Shown here: in pieces, positions 33,180 to 44,619 of the stretch
Position numbering within the stretch: position 1 is the stretch's first letter
How the letters are laid out: each line of letters begins with the position of its first letter
From: Desulfobacillus sp041396245
GTDB lineage: Bacteria; Pseudomonadota; Gammaproteobacteria; Burkholderiales; Rhodocyclaceae
Length of the DNA: 64,000 bases
Direction of reading: 5' to 3'
Assembly: GCA_041396245.1 (NCBI GenBank)
Contig: JAWKYW010000011.1
Location: 38,371-102,370, forward strand
Program-made: the position numbers and the translations under genes
Notes under the pieces: model-generated
What the model was told of the DNA's origin: nothing
Database searches by the model: none
The model's input: the letters and a program-made list of their open reading frames with translations, nothing else

Positions 33180-34489
33180 AGCAGCACCCGCCGCATGTCG
33201 GCCAGCACCTGCGCGAGATAGGCCGTGAAGCGCGCCGCCTGGGCGCCGTCGATGACGCGGTGGTCGTAGGACAGCGACAGCGGCACCATCAGGCGCGGCT
33301 GGAAGGCCTTGCCGTCCCACACCGGTTTCGTCTGCGACTTCGAGACGCCGAGGATGGCCACCTCCGGCGCATTGATGATCGGCGTGAAGGCCGTGCCGCC
33401 GATGCCGCCGAGGCTGGAGATGGAGAAGCAGCCGCCCTGCATCTCGGCCGGGCCGAGCTTGCCCTCACGCGCTTTTGCCGACAGTGCGCCCATTTCCTTC
33501 GCGATCTCGATCACGCCTTTCCTGTCGGCGTCGCGGATCACCGGCACGACGAGACCGTTGGGCGTGTCGGCGGCGAAGCCGATATGGAAGTACTGCTTGT
33601 ACACCAGGTTCTCGCCGTCGAGCGAGGCGTTGAAGTCGGGGAACTTCTTCAGCGCGGCGACGGCGGCCTTGATGAGGAAGGCGAGCATCGTCAGCTTCAC
33701 GCCGGACTTCTCGTTTTCCTTGTTGAGCTGCACGCGCAGCGCCTCGAGCTCGCTGATGTCGGCCTCGTCGAACTGCGTGACGTGCGGGATCATCACCCAG
33801 TTGCGCGCGAGGTTGGCGCCGGAGATCTTCTTGATGCGCGACAGCGGCTTCGCCTCGACCGGGCCGAACTTGGCGAAGTCGACTTTCGGCCAGGGCAGGA
33901 GACTCAGTTGACTACCCTCGCCCGTGCCGCCGCCGGCAGCGGGCGCCGCGCCGCGCGGCTGCGCCAGCGCGCCCTTGACATAATCCTGCACGTCCTGCTG
34001 CAGGATGCGGCCTTTCGGCCCGGTGCCCTTCACCAGCGCGACGTCGACGCCAAGCTCGCGCGCGAAGCGCCGCACCGAGGGGCTGGCGTGGGCCTTGTTC
34101 CCGCTCGCGACTTCGGCATCGATCTTGAGCGGCGCGGGGGGCGGGGCGATGGGCTGTGCGGGAGGGTGAGCGGTGAGCGGTGAGCGGTGAGCGGCGGGCG
34201 CTTCGGCCGCGGCGGGGTCCGGCTTCCGCTCACTGCTCACCGCTTCCTGCTCACCGCCTTCCAGCAGCAGCACCAGCGTGCCCTCGGCGACCTTGTCGCC
34301 GATCTTCAGCTTGATTTCCTTGACGACGCCGGCGGCGGGCGAGGGCACTTCCATGGTGGCCTTGTCGGACTCGAGGGTGACGAGCGGGTCCTCCGCCTTC
34401 ACCGTGTCGCCGGGGCTGACTTCTATGCCGATCACCGGCACGTCCTTGAAATCGCCGATGTCGGGAACCTTGACTTCGATGAGTGGCAT
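33176..34489 (-). CDS. aceF: dihydrolipoamide acetyltransferase (pyruvate dehydrogenase E2)
   Basis: E2 forms the complex core and transfers acetyl groups to CoA. The 437-residue protein has one lipoyl domain (about 1-78, lysine in ESDKATM), a linker, a peripheral-subunit-binding domain (ASPSVRRFARELGVDVALVKGTGPKGRI near residue 135) and the catalytic domain with LSYDHRVIDGAQA near residue 405. Part of the linker is encoded by a heptamer hairpin. It follows aceE by 9 bp. Confidence 0.97.
   Translation of the reverse strand: MPLIEVKVPDIGDFKDVPVIGIEVSPGDTVKAEDPLVTLESDKATMEVPSPAAGVVKEIKLKIGDKVAEGTLVLLLEGGEQEAVSSERKPDPAAAEAPAAHRSPLTAHPPAQPIAPPPAPLKIDAEVASGNKAHASPSVRRFARELGVDVALVKGTGPKGRILQQDVQDYVKGALAQPRGAAPAAGGGTGEGSQLSLLPWPKVDFAKFGPVEAKPLSRIKKISGANLARNWVMIPHVTQFDEADISELEALRVQLNKENEKSGVKLTMLAFLIKAAVAALKKFPDFNASLDGENLVYKQYFHIGFAADTPNGLVVPVIRDADRKGVIEIAKEMGALSAKAREGKLGPAEMQGGCFSISSLGGIGGTAFTPIINAPEVAILGVSKSQTKPVWDGKAFQPRLMVPLSLSYDHRVIDGAQAARFTAYLAQVLADMRRVLL
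34165..34258. repeat. GGTGAGC-heptamer hairpin, copy 4, inside aceF
   Basis: Four exact GGTGAGC heptamers (34165-34192) and an inverted arm of four heptamers (to 34258) flank a GC-rich loop. It is homologous along its length to the lpdA copy and encodes the segment after the lipoyl domain. Confidence 0.85.
34261..34470. repeat. 210-bp direct repeat shared with lpdA (aceF copy)
   Basis: Second copy of the lipoyl-domain repeat; see the entry at 32376. Similarity continues with differences through the adjacent heptamer hairpin. Confidence 0.85.
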
Positions 34490-34498
34490 GACGATTCC

Positions 34499-37183
<2,685 letters not shown>

Positions 37184-37282
37184 GGTGGGTCTCCTCGCCA
37201 GAATTTCGGACGGGCGCGTCGTGCGCGCCCTCGCCTCCACTCTAGTACGGGGTGACGTGCCGAGGGAAGTGTTTCATATGGT

Positions 37283-37331
37283 AAAACAAGAAACCGGATT
37301 GCGCAATAGTGGAAATCCACAATCCGGTTTC
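37283..37331 (-). terminator. terminator after the first substrate-binding protein gene
   Basis: On the minus strand a 12-bp perfect stem (37320-37331 with 37290-37301) encloses a smaller stem and is followed by TTGTTTT. It lies just after the 37344 stop, upstream of the aceE promoter region. Confidence 0.8.
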
Positions 37332-37343
37332 GCCGGCTGCGCC

Positions 37344-38582
37344 CTATTGTTCCGACGTGATGCTGACCGCGGCGGGCATTTCATCGGATTGGCGCTTGCG
37401 TCCGACGATGGCGGCGATACGGTCCTCCTTGTGGGTGAACACGACCAGACCCCGGCGCACCTCGCCCATCACCACCATGTTGTCCGTTATGGCTTCGTGA
37501 TCGTTCGTCGCAAACGGCCGCTCGTAGGTGGTGACCACGCCCTGCACGCGCTCGCGAAGATTTTCCAGTGCGGTGCGTATCTTGCCGCCTTCGGTCGATC
37601 CCGCCTGGCGAATGGCGGCGGCCAGCAGCAGCATGGCGTCATAGCCCTGGGCCGCGGAAACGGCCGAGGACATGCGCTTGAGGTTGTACTTGCCGAGGTA
37701 GGTCAGGATGAATTCCGTCCGGCGCGAATTGATCGGCTCCTCGATGAAGGTCTGCGGCATGCGCACGCCCTCCGCCCCGTTTCCGGCGGCGTCGAGGAAA
37801 TTGGTCCACGATAACGGCCAGCTGCCGACGATGGGCGCCTTCCAGCCGAGTTTGTCGCGCCCCCGGGCGATGATCGCCAACTCGGGACCCACGGTATAGG
37901 TCAGGATGATCTCGGCACCGGCCTTGCGTGCCCGGCGCAGGGCATCGGTCAGGTCCTTCACGCCGAGGGGGAAGGGAACCAGGGCGACCGGCCTGATGCC
38001 GTAGCGGGCGAGCGCCGCGAGGAGAAAGTCCTTGCCCTGATCGCCATAGGCCGTGGTGTCGTGCAGTAGCGCGACCTTTTTCAGGCGATAACGTTCGATG
38101 GCCTCGCGGGCGACGAGCTGGGCCTGTATGTCGTCGTTGGCGGAAACGCGAAAGATATAGTGTTCCGGCCCGGCGGCGAAGGTTCGGGTGATGGCCACGC
38201 CGGTGGCCACCGGCACCAGCAGCGGGATCTTCGCCTTCTGGTACAGCGACATGCTTTTCAGCACCACGCCGGTATTGCAGCTGCCGATGGTGGCGACGAC
38301 GCCGGCCTTGCCGATCAGTTCCTCGGCGAGGGCGAGGCCTTTGTCCGGATTCGCCTGGTCGTCGCGCACGACGAGCTCGATCGGCCGGCCGAGCACGCCG
38401 CCCTTCCAGTTGATCTCCTCGGCGGCCAGGCGCACGGCGTTCAGCACGGATTCGCCCATCGGGCGGGAACCGCCCGTCAAGGGACAGGTGACGCCGATGC
38501 GGATCGGCTCGGGATCGGTGGCATGGGCAACGGAACCCGGCAGGAAGGCCAGGCAGGCGAGAAGGGTGAGCTTTGATCGCAT
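37344..38582 (-). CDS. branched-chain amino acid-type ABC substrate-binding protein (1)
   Basis: The 412-residue protein has a signal peptide (about 1-21, cleavage after AHA) and a LivJ-type periplasmic-binding fold beginning PIRIGVTCPLTGGSRPMGES. No ABC permease or ATPase gene is near. It is a paralogue of the next gene (same PIRIGV...GG(S)xPMG pattern and domain order) and ends at a terminator. The ligand is unknown; members bind amino acids, aromatic acids or other small carboxylates. Confidence 0.88.
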   Translation of the reverse strand: MRSKLTLLACLAFLPGSVAHATDPEPIRIGVTCPLTGGSRPMGESVLNAVRLAAEEINWKGGVLGRPIELVVRDDQANPDKGLALAEELIGKAGVVATIGSCNTGVVLKSMSLYQKAKIPLLVPVATGVAITRTFAAGPEHYIFRVSANDDIQAQLVAREAIERYRLKKVALLHDTTAYGDQGKDFLLAALARYGIRPVALVPFPLGVKDLTDALRRARKAGAEIILTYTVGPELAIIARGRDKLGWKAPIVGSWPLSWTNFLDAAGNGAEGVRMPQTFIEEPINSRRTEFILTYLGKYNLKRMSSAVSAAQGYDAMLLLAAAIRQAGSTEGGKIRTALENLRERVQGVVTTYERPFATNDHEAITDNMVVMGEVRRGLVVFTHKEDRIAAIVGRKRQSDEMPAAVSITSEQ

Positions 38583-38651
38583 GAGGATCTCCTTCGTGAG
38601 TGAATGAACCCGCTCTTCGTGGGAACGGGCGGAATGCAGACGTGCGAAGGC

Positions 38652-39839
38652 TTACCTCGCCGGCTGTCTGTTTGTCGTTTCCGAGGCCGCACGGACCACG
38701 CGTCCGCCGCGCACCTCGCCCATCGCCACCTGACCCGGCCCGTCGATGGCTTCGTGGTCGGTGCGCGAGAAGGGGCGCACATAGGTCGTGATGACGCCTT
38801 CGACCCCTTCGTCGAGGTTCTCAAGCGCCTCGCGCAGGCGCGGACCGTGCGTGCTGCCGGCCTGGCGGATCGCCGCGGCCAGCAGCAGCATGGCGTCGTA
38901 GCCCTGGGCGGCGGAGACCGGGGAGGGCATGCGCTCGCCGCGTCCGCCGGCCTGCCAGGCGGCGATGAAGGCATGCTGCTTCGGCGTGACCGCATCCTGG
39001 ATGAAGGTCTGCGGCATGCGCGCGCCCTCGCCGTTGGGGCCGGCGTTGTCGATGAAGTTGGACATCGACAGGGTCCAGCTGCCGATGATCGGCACCCGCC
39101 AGCCGAGCCGGGACGCACCGTTGGCGACATGGGCCAGCTCGGGACCGATGCCGTAGGTCAGCAGCACCTCGGCGCCGGCCGCGCGTGCCGCCAGCAGCTG
39201 CCGGCGCATGTTGATGTCGCCGATGTTGAACCGGCCCACCGATACCGCGCGGACGCCCTTTTTCCCGAGCGCGCGCTCGAGGTCCTCGCGGCCGAGCTGG
39301 CCGTAGTTGGTCGAGTCGGCGAGGATCGCCACCTTGCGGAACCTGCGCCGCACGACGGCTTCCTCGACGATCATGGCGGCCTGGATGGTGTCATTGGCCG
39401 AGACGCGGAAAACATAGTTGTCGGGATGGCGCGGCGGCAGGAACTGGCGCGTGACGATCGAACCGGTGGCCACCGCGGTGACGATCGGGATGCGTGCTTC
39501 CTGATAAACATGCTGGCTGGCCAGCGCCACGCCGGTGTTGACGATGCCGACGCCGGCGACCACCTTCTCGCGATCGACCAGTTCCCGGGCGATCTGCGCG
39601 CCGAGTTCGTTGCGCGCCCGGTCGTCGCGCTCGACGAGGCTGAGCGGCCGGCCGAGCAGCCCGCCCGCGGCGTTGATTTCGGCCGTGGCGATGCGGATGC
39701 CTTCGCGCATGGAGATGCCCATCGGGCTGGAGCCGCCGGTGAACGGGCCGGAGACGCCGATGCGGATCGGCTCGGCGGCGGAGGCGCAGACGGCCAGCAT
39801 GGCGAACAGCGGCACCGCAGCCCTGCGAACCAGCCTCAT
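38652..39839 (-). CDS. branched-chain amino acid-type ABC substrate-binding protein (2)
   Basis: The 395-residue protein has a signal peptide (about 1-22, cleavage after ASA) and the same fold as its neighbour (PIRIGVSGPFTGGSSPMGIS). I start it at ATG 39839; the same frame stays open far upstream, antisense to the kinase gene, but the signal peptide fixes the start. It is divergent from a two-transmembrane histidine kinase gene, suggesting that it may deliver ligand to that sensor. No transporter partners are seen. Confidence 0.88.
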   Translation of the reverse strand: MRLVRRAAVPLFAMLAVCASAAEPIRIGVSGPFTGGSSPMGISMREGIRIATAEINAAGGLLGRPLSLVERDDRARNELGAQIARELVDREKVVAGVGIVNTGVALASQHVYQEARIPIVTAVATGSIVTRQFLPPRHPDNYVFRVSANDTIQAAMIVEEAVVRRRFRKVAILADSTNYGQLGREDLERALGKKGVRAVSVGRFNIGDINMRRQLLAARAAGAEVLLTYGIGPELAHVANGASRLGWRVPIIGSWTLSMSNFIDNAGPNGEGARMPQTFIQDAVTPKQHAFIAAWQAGGRGERMPSPVSAAQGYDAMLLLAAAIRQAGSTHGPRLREALENLDEGVEGVITTYVRPFSRTDHEAIDGPGQVAMGEVRGGRVVRAASETTNRQPAR

Positions 39840-39950
39840 GGCGCCCTCCGGATCGGGAATGGAGGCAGGGTATCGGCGGCGCCGGAGCGGGCAAATCGGG
39901 GTTAACCCCAAGAGCGTGAGAAAATCGGCGATGCCATCCTGCGCAAGCAC

Positions 39951-42341
39951 ATGAACACCGATACCGCCGCAAGCCAGCGCAACTGGGTCTGGAGCGTTCC
40001 CTATGTCGCCATCGGCGTCTTCGCCCTGGCGATGCTGGCGCTCGTCTGGGCCCTGCAGAAGCGCGAGACCGCCCTGATCAACGATACGCTCGGGCGCGAC
40101 GTGCAATGGGCCGAGCAGACCATGCGCCTGCACATGCAGGGCACCCAGGATTTCCTGGCGCAGATGGCGCGCGAGCTGGCCGAGGGCAAGCTCGACCGCG
40201 GCGCCTTCCAGGTGCGCGCCACCCAGTACCTCGCCAACACGCCGGAACTGGCCAACATCGTCTGGGTGGACTCCGGCCAGATCATCCGCTGGACGGCGCC
40301 CTTCGAGACCACCGACTGGATCGCCGGCGAGCGCCTTGCCGGCGCGCAGCCGGCGAGCTTCGCCCGCGCCCTGACCTCGGGCCGGCCGACCTACGGCGAG
40401 GCGTATGTCAACCACCGCGGCGCCGCGCTGCTGGAAGTCTATGTGCCGGTGCAGTTCGGCCGCACCTACCTCGGCACCCTCGTCGGGGTCTACACCATCG
40501 ACGGCATGGTGCGGCACCTGGTGCCGAACTGGTTCGGCGAGAAGTACAGCCTGAGCCTGGTCGATGCCGCCGGAAGGATGCTGGCATCGAATACGACGGT
40601 CAGGCCGGCCGACGACGCCCTCAGCTACTCGATCGGCTTCGATCCGCCCGGCAACGGCCTGGCGCTCCATGCCAAGGCCTTCCGCACCGATCCTGGCCTG
40701 GCGCGCGTCGTGCCGCTGTCCCTCATCATCGGCCTGACGCTGGTGGTGGTGTGGAGCCTGTGGGCCCTGCGCAGCCACTTCCAGCGCCGCGTCAAGGTGG
40801 AAAAGGAACGCGACCGCCTGTTCAACCTGTCCCTCGACATGCTGTGCATCGCCGGCATGGACGGCAGCTTTCGCCGCGTCAACCCGGCCTTCGACCGGGT
40901 GCTGGGCTATGCCGCCGAGGAGATCACCGGCAGGCCGCTGCTCGATTACGTCCATCCGGAAGACCTGGCCGCGACCGTCGAGGCGCTGCGCCAGCTCGCC
41001 GCCGGCCAGCCGGCCAGTTTCGAGGGCCGCTGGCGCGCGGCCGACGGCCGCTACCGCTGGCTGCTGTGGGCCGTCAATCCGGTACCCGAGGAGAAGCTGC
41101 TCTACGCCGTCGCCCACGACATCACCGACCGGCGCGAGGACGAGGAAAAGCTGAAGAGCGCCTTCGCCTTCCGCCGGGCGATGGGCGAATCGCTGGTCAC
41201 GGGCATCCGCGCCATCGACCTCGAGGGCCGCATCATCTTCGTGAACCCCGCCTTCTGCCGCATGGTCGGCTGGAGCGAACAGGAGCTGCTCGGCATGCGG
41301 CCGCCGTTCCCCTACTGGCCGCCCGAGGAGGCCGAACAGCGGCAGCGCGACCTGGAGCAGACGCTGTCGGGCCGGGTCCCGCCCGGCGGCTTCGAGATGC
41401 GCGTGATGCATCGAAACGGCCGCCGCTTCGACGTGCATATGTACGTCTCGCCGCTCATCGACAGCAGCGGGCGGCAGGTCGGCTGGATGGCCTCGATGAA
41501 CGACATCAGCGAGCGCAAGCGCATGGAGGAGGAAACCCTGCGGCAACAGGAACGCCTCGAACAGACCTCCCGCCTCATCACCATGGGCGAGATGGCCTCC
41601 TCGCTGGCGCACGAGCTGAACCAGCCGCTCTCCGCCATCGCCAATTACTGCATGGGCAGCGTCAATCGCCTCAAATCGGGCGACTACCGCCGGGAAGACA
41701 TCCTCGCCGCCATGGAGAAGGCCAGCGCCCAGGCCGAGCGCGCCGGCAAGATCATCCGCCGCACCCGCGAGTTCGTGAAGAAAAGCGAGCCGGTGCGCGC
41801 GCCGGCGGCGCTCGCCGACATCGTCGAGGAGGCCATCGGCTTCGTCGACATCGAAGCGCGCAAGGCCGCCGTGGCCATTCGCGTGGACATTCCCGCCGAC
41901 CTGCCGCCGGTGTTCGCCGACCGCATCATGATCGAACAGGTGGTTCTGAACCTGCTGAAGAACGGCATCGAGGCCATGCAGCAGGCGCCGGCGGGCCGGC
42001 GCGAAGTGAACCTGTCGGCGCGTCCCGTCGCGGAAGGCATGGTCGAAGTGGCGGTGGCCGACCGCGGCTGCGGCATGACCGGCGAGCAGGTCGAGCGCTT
42101 GTTCACGCCGTTCTACACCACCAAGGCCGAAGGCATGGGCATGGGGCTGAGCATCTGCCGCTCCATCGTCGAATTCCACGACGGCCGCCTGTGGGTGGAA
42201 CCCGGCCCCGGCGGCGGCAGCGTGTTTCGGTTTACACTGCCCAGCGGGTCCTCGCGCGAATCGGCGCAAGCCGCACCTGCGCCGGCCGGCGCAGGCGCCG
42301 GGAGCGTGGGACCGGTGGCGGCCACGGGAACCGGATCATGA
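39951..42341 (+). CDS. membrane sensor histidine kinase with two PAS domains
   Basis: The 796-residue protein has a transmembrane helix (about 13-35), a periplasmic sensor region (36-242), a second helix (about 245-265), two PAS domains (about 285-395 and 405-520), a HisKA domain with the phospho-acceptor His554 in SLAHELNQPLSAI and a HATPase domain with GMGMGLSICRSIVE. The H-box and the FixJ-like partner place it in the FixL/DctB-like class. A low-complexity Ala/Gly tail ends the protein. It overlaps the regulator gene by ATGA. Confidence 0.93.
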   Translation: MNTDTAASQRNWVWSVPYVAIGVFALAMLALVWALQKRETALINDTLGRDVQWAEQTMRLHMQGTQDFLAQMARELAEGKLDRGAFQVRATQYLANTPELANIVWVDSGQIIRWTAPFETTDWIAGERLAGAQPASFARALTSGRPTYGEAYVNHRGAALLEVYVPVQFGRTYLGTLVGVYTIDGMVRHLVPNWFGEKYSLSLVDAAGRMLASNTTVRPADDALSYSIGFDPPGNGLALHAKAFRTDPGLARVVPLSLIIGLTLVVVWSLWALRSHFQRRVKVEKERDRLFNLSLDMLCIAGMDGSFRRVNPAFDRVLGYAAEEITGRPLLDYVHPEDLAATVEALRQLAAGQPASFEGRWRAADGRYRWLLWAVNPVPEEKLLYAVAHDITDRREDEEKLKSAFAFRRAMGESLVTGIRAIDLEGRIIFVNPAFCRMVGWSEQELLGMRPPFPYWPPEEAEQRQRDLEQTLSGRVPPGGFEMRVMHRNGRRFDVHMYVSPLIDSSGRQVGWMASMNDISERKRMEEETLRQQERLEQTSRLITMGEMASSLAHELNQPLSAIANYCMGSVNRLKSGDYRREDILAAMEKASAQAERAGKIIRRTREFVKKSEPVRAPAALADIVEEAIGFVDIEARKAAVAIRVDIPADLPPVFADRIMIEQVVLNLLKNGIEAMQQAPAGRREVNLSARPVAEGMVEVAVADRGCGMTGEQVERLFTPFYTTKAEGMGMGLSICRSIVEFHDGRLWVEPGPGGGSVFRFTLPSGSSRESAQAAPAPAGAGAGSVGPVAATGTGS

Positions 42342-42949
42342 GCGTACAGCGGGTATATGTCGTCGATGACGACGAGGCCATGCGCGACTCGCTGCTGTGG
42401 CTGCTCGAGTCGCAGGGCTTCGCCGTGACCGCCTATGCCTCGGCCGAGGATTTCCTCGCGGCCTGCCATGACGACATGAGCGGCTGCATCGTCCTCGATG
42501 TGCGCATGCCCGGCATGAGCGGCCTGGAACTGTATGAGAAGCTGAACGCCAGGCACTGCACGCTGCCGGTGATCTTCATCACCGGCCACGGCGATGTGCC
42601 GATGGCGGTCTCCGCGCTGAAGAAGGGCGCCGTGGATTTCATCGAGAAGCCCTTCGGCGACAAGGATATGCTGCAACTGGTCGAACAGTGTCTCGAACTC
42701 GACCGGGCCACGCGGGACCGGCGCCTTAAGGAACGACGGGTGGCGCAACGACTCTCAAGCCTGACCGAGCGCGAGCGCGAGGTGATGGAGCTGGTCCTTG
42801 CCGGCAAGCTCAACAAGCAGATCGCCGACGTCCTCAATATCAGCATCAAGACGGTGGAGGTGCACCGCGCCCGCATCATGGACAAGATGGCGGTGCGTTC
42901 GGTGGCCGAGCTGGTGCAGGCGGTGATACCCCACAGAACCTCGCAATGA
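42338..42949 (+). CDS. FixJ/NarL-type response regulator
   Basis: The 203-residue protein has a receiver domain (about 5-120) with phospho-acceptor Asp54 (CIVLDVRMPGMSG) and Lys106-type IEKPFGD. A LuxR-type helix-turn-helix follows (LTEREREVMELVLAGKLNKQ...IKTVEVHRARIMDKM, about 138-195). It is the evident partner of the overlapping kinase. Target genes may include bdhA 12 bp downstream or the divergent binding-protein genes. Confidence 0.93.
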   Translation: MSVQRVYVVDDDEAMRDSLLWLLESQGFAVTAYASAEDFLAACHDDMSGCIVLDVRMPGMSGLELYEKLNARHCTLPVIFITGHGDVPMAVSALKKGAVDFIEKPFGDKDMLQLVEQCLELDRATRDRRLKERRVAQRLSSLTEREREVMELVLAGKLNKQIADVLNISIKTVEVHRARIMDKMAVRSVAELVQAVIPHRTSQ

Positions 42950-42961
42950 AGGAGCAGTCAA

Positions 42962-43732
42962 GTGACGCAGAAGAACCTTTCCGGAAAAATCGCCATCGTG
43001 ACCGGCGCCGCCAGCGGCCTGGGCCGCGCCATCGCCGAGCGGCTGGCGGCGGACGGCGCAACGGTGGTGGTGGCCGACATCAGCGAGAAGGGTGCCGCGG
43101 TGGCGGCGGCCATCGGCGGCCACTTCGTCCAGGGGGATTCGGCCAGGCGCGCCGATTGCAAGGCGCTCGCCGACACCGCCCTGGCCGAATACGGCACTGT
43201 GCACATCCTGGTGAACAACGCCGGCTTCCAGCACGTCTCGCCCATAGAGGATTTTCCCGAGGACATGTGGGACAAGATGCAGGCGGTGATGCTCACCGCC
43301 CCATTCCTCCTCACCCGCTATTGCTGGCCGGCCATGAAGCAGCAGCAATGGGGGCGCATCGTGAACATCTCCTCCATCCACGGCCTCATCGCTTCGCCCA
43401 ACAAGGCCGGCTACATCGCCGCCAAGCACGGCCTGGTCGGCCTCACGAAGACCGCGGCGCTGGAAGGCGGCGCCCTCGGCATCACCGCCAACGCCATCTG
43501 TCCGGCCTACGTGCGCACGCCGCTGGTCGACAACCAGATCGCCGACCAGGCCAGGACGCGCGGCATTTCCGAAGCCGAGGTGATCGAGAAGGTTTTTCTG
43601 GAGCCGGCCGCCATCAAGCGCCTGATCGAGCCGGCCGAGGTGGCCGACTTCGTCGCCTACCTGTGCAGTCCCGCCGCCGGCGTCATCACGGGATCGGCGC
43701 TGACCATGGATCTGGGCTGGACGGCGAAATAG
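42962..43732 (+). CDS. bdhA: D-3-hydroxybutyrate dehydrogenase
   Basis: BdhA oxidises 3-hydroxybutyrate to acetoacetate with NAD+, a step in PHB use. The 256-residue short-chain dehydrogenase has TGAASGLGRAIAERL, NNAGFQHVSPIEDFP, the catalytic Ser-Tyr-Lys set (NISSIHG, YIAAKHG) and the family tail ITGSALTMDLGWTAK. The start is GTG at 42962 after AAGGAG. It lies in one apparent operon with the two-component genes. Confidence 0.93.
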   Translation: MTQKNLSGKIAIVTGAASGLGRAIAERLAADGATVVVADISEKGAAVAAAIGGHFVQGDSARRADCKALADTALAEYGTVHILVNNAGFQHVSPIEDFPEDMWDKMQAVMLTAPFLLTRYCWPAMKQQQWGRIVNISSIHGLIASPNKAGYIAAKHGLVGLTKTAALEGGALGITANAICPAYVRTPLVDNQIADQARTRGISEAEVIEKVFLEPAAIKRLIEPAEVADFVAYLCSPAAGVITGSALTMDLGWTAK

Positions 43733-43830
43733 GGATAGGCTTGGCGCCTGGATCGCTCGGCCCGCTTAGGGTTTCACCCGATGCCGCCGTTGCCCGCCTG
43801 CCGCTAGACTGAACGATTGAGGAGAATCAC

Positions 43831-44598
43831 TTGCGCGTCGCCCTTCTCGTTACCTGCCTCGCCGATCTCATGAAACCCGGCGTTGCCTTTGCCGCGATCC
43901 GCCTGCTCGAGCACGGCGGCTGCACCGTCGAGGTGCCGGAAACGCAGACCTGCTGCGGCCAGCCGGCCTACAACTCGGGCGACCGCGCCACGGCCATCGC
44001 ACTGGCGCGCAAGGTGCTCGCCGAGTTCGAGGGCTTCGACTACATCGTCGCCCCCTCGGGCTCCTGCGGCGGCATGGTTCGCGCCCACTATCCGGAACTG
44101 TTCCGCGACGACCCCGCCACGCTGAAGCGCATCGAGGGCCTCGCTGCGCGCACCTGGGAGCTGACCGACTTCCTGGTCAACGTGCTCAAGCTCGACAGCG
44201 TCCCCGGCGACTTCAAGGGCACGGTGACCTATCACGATTCCTGCTCCGGCCTGCGCGAGCTGAACGTCAAGGCGCAGCCGCGCGCGCTGCTGGCCAAGCT
44301 GCCCGGCGTGAAACTGATGGAAATGAACGAGGCCGAGACCTGCTGCGGCTTCGGCGGCACCTTCTCGCTGAAGTTCGGCGAGGTGTCGACGCAACTGGCC
44401 GACAACAAGTGCGGCAACGCCTGCGCCACCGGCGCCGACGCCATCGTTGGCGGCGACCTCGGCTGCCTGCTCAACATCGAAGGCCGCCTGCGCCGACGCG
44501 GCGACCTGAAGACGCAGGTGCTGCACATCGCCGAGGTGCTGGCCGGAGACACTGCAGGGCCGGCTTCAGCCGGCCAAGCGGCGCCAAAGGCCGGCTGA
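43831..44598 (+). CDS. lutA: lactate utilisation protein A (Fe-S, CCG domains)
   Basis: LutA is part of the LutABC L-lactate oxidation system. The 255-residue protein has two CCG motifs (QTCCGQPAYN near residue 48, ETCCGFGG near 170) for cofactor binding. The start is TTG at 43831 with GAGGAG upstream. The last 14 residues (AGPASAGQAAPKAG) and the stop are encoded by a palindromic REP-like element, so the native C-terminus has probably been changed. lutB follows after 21 bp. Confidence 0.92.
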   Translation: MRVALLVTCLADLMKPGVAFAAIRLLEHGGCTVEVPETQTCCGQPAYNSGDRATAIALARKVLAEFEGFDYIVAPSGSCGGMVRAHYPELFRDDPATLKRIEGLAARTWELTDFLVNVLKLDSVPGDFKGTVTYHDSCSGLRELNVKAQPRALLAKLPGVKLMEMNEAETCCGFGGTFSLKFGEVSTQLADNKCGNACATGADAIVGGDLGCLLNIEGRLRRRGDLKTQVLHIAEVLAGDTAGPASAGQAAPKAG

Positions 44599-44608
44599 AG
44601 CCGGCCCT
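44556..44608. repeat. REP-like palindrome at the lutA 3' end
   Basis: Perfect 20-bp arms (44556-44575 and 44589-44608; AGGGCCGGCTTCAGCCGGCC) around a 13-nt loop. Each arm is itself palindromic (GCCGGCTTCAGCCGGC). It overlaps the end of lutA and the start region of lutB. Confidence 0.88.
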
Positions 44609-44619
44609 ACGGAACGCGC

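Noticed and set aside
38652..42269. A single long minus-strand frame that would fuse the second binding protein to about 810 upstream residues
   Set aside because: The signal peptide at 39839 marks the real start, and the upstream part is antisense to the histidine kinase gene.
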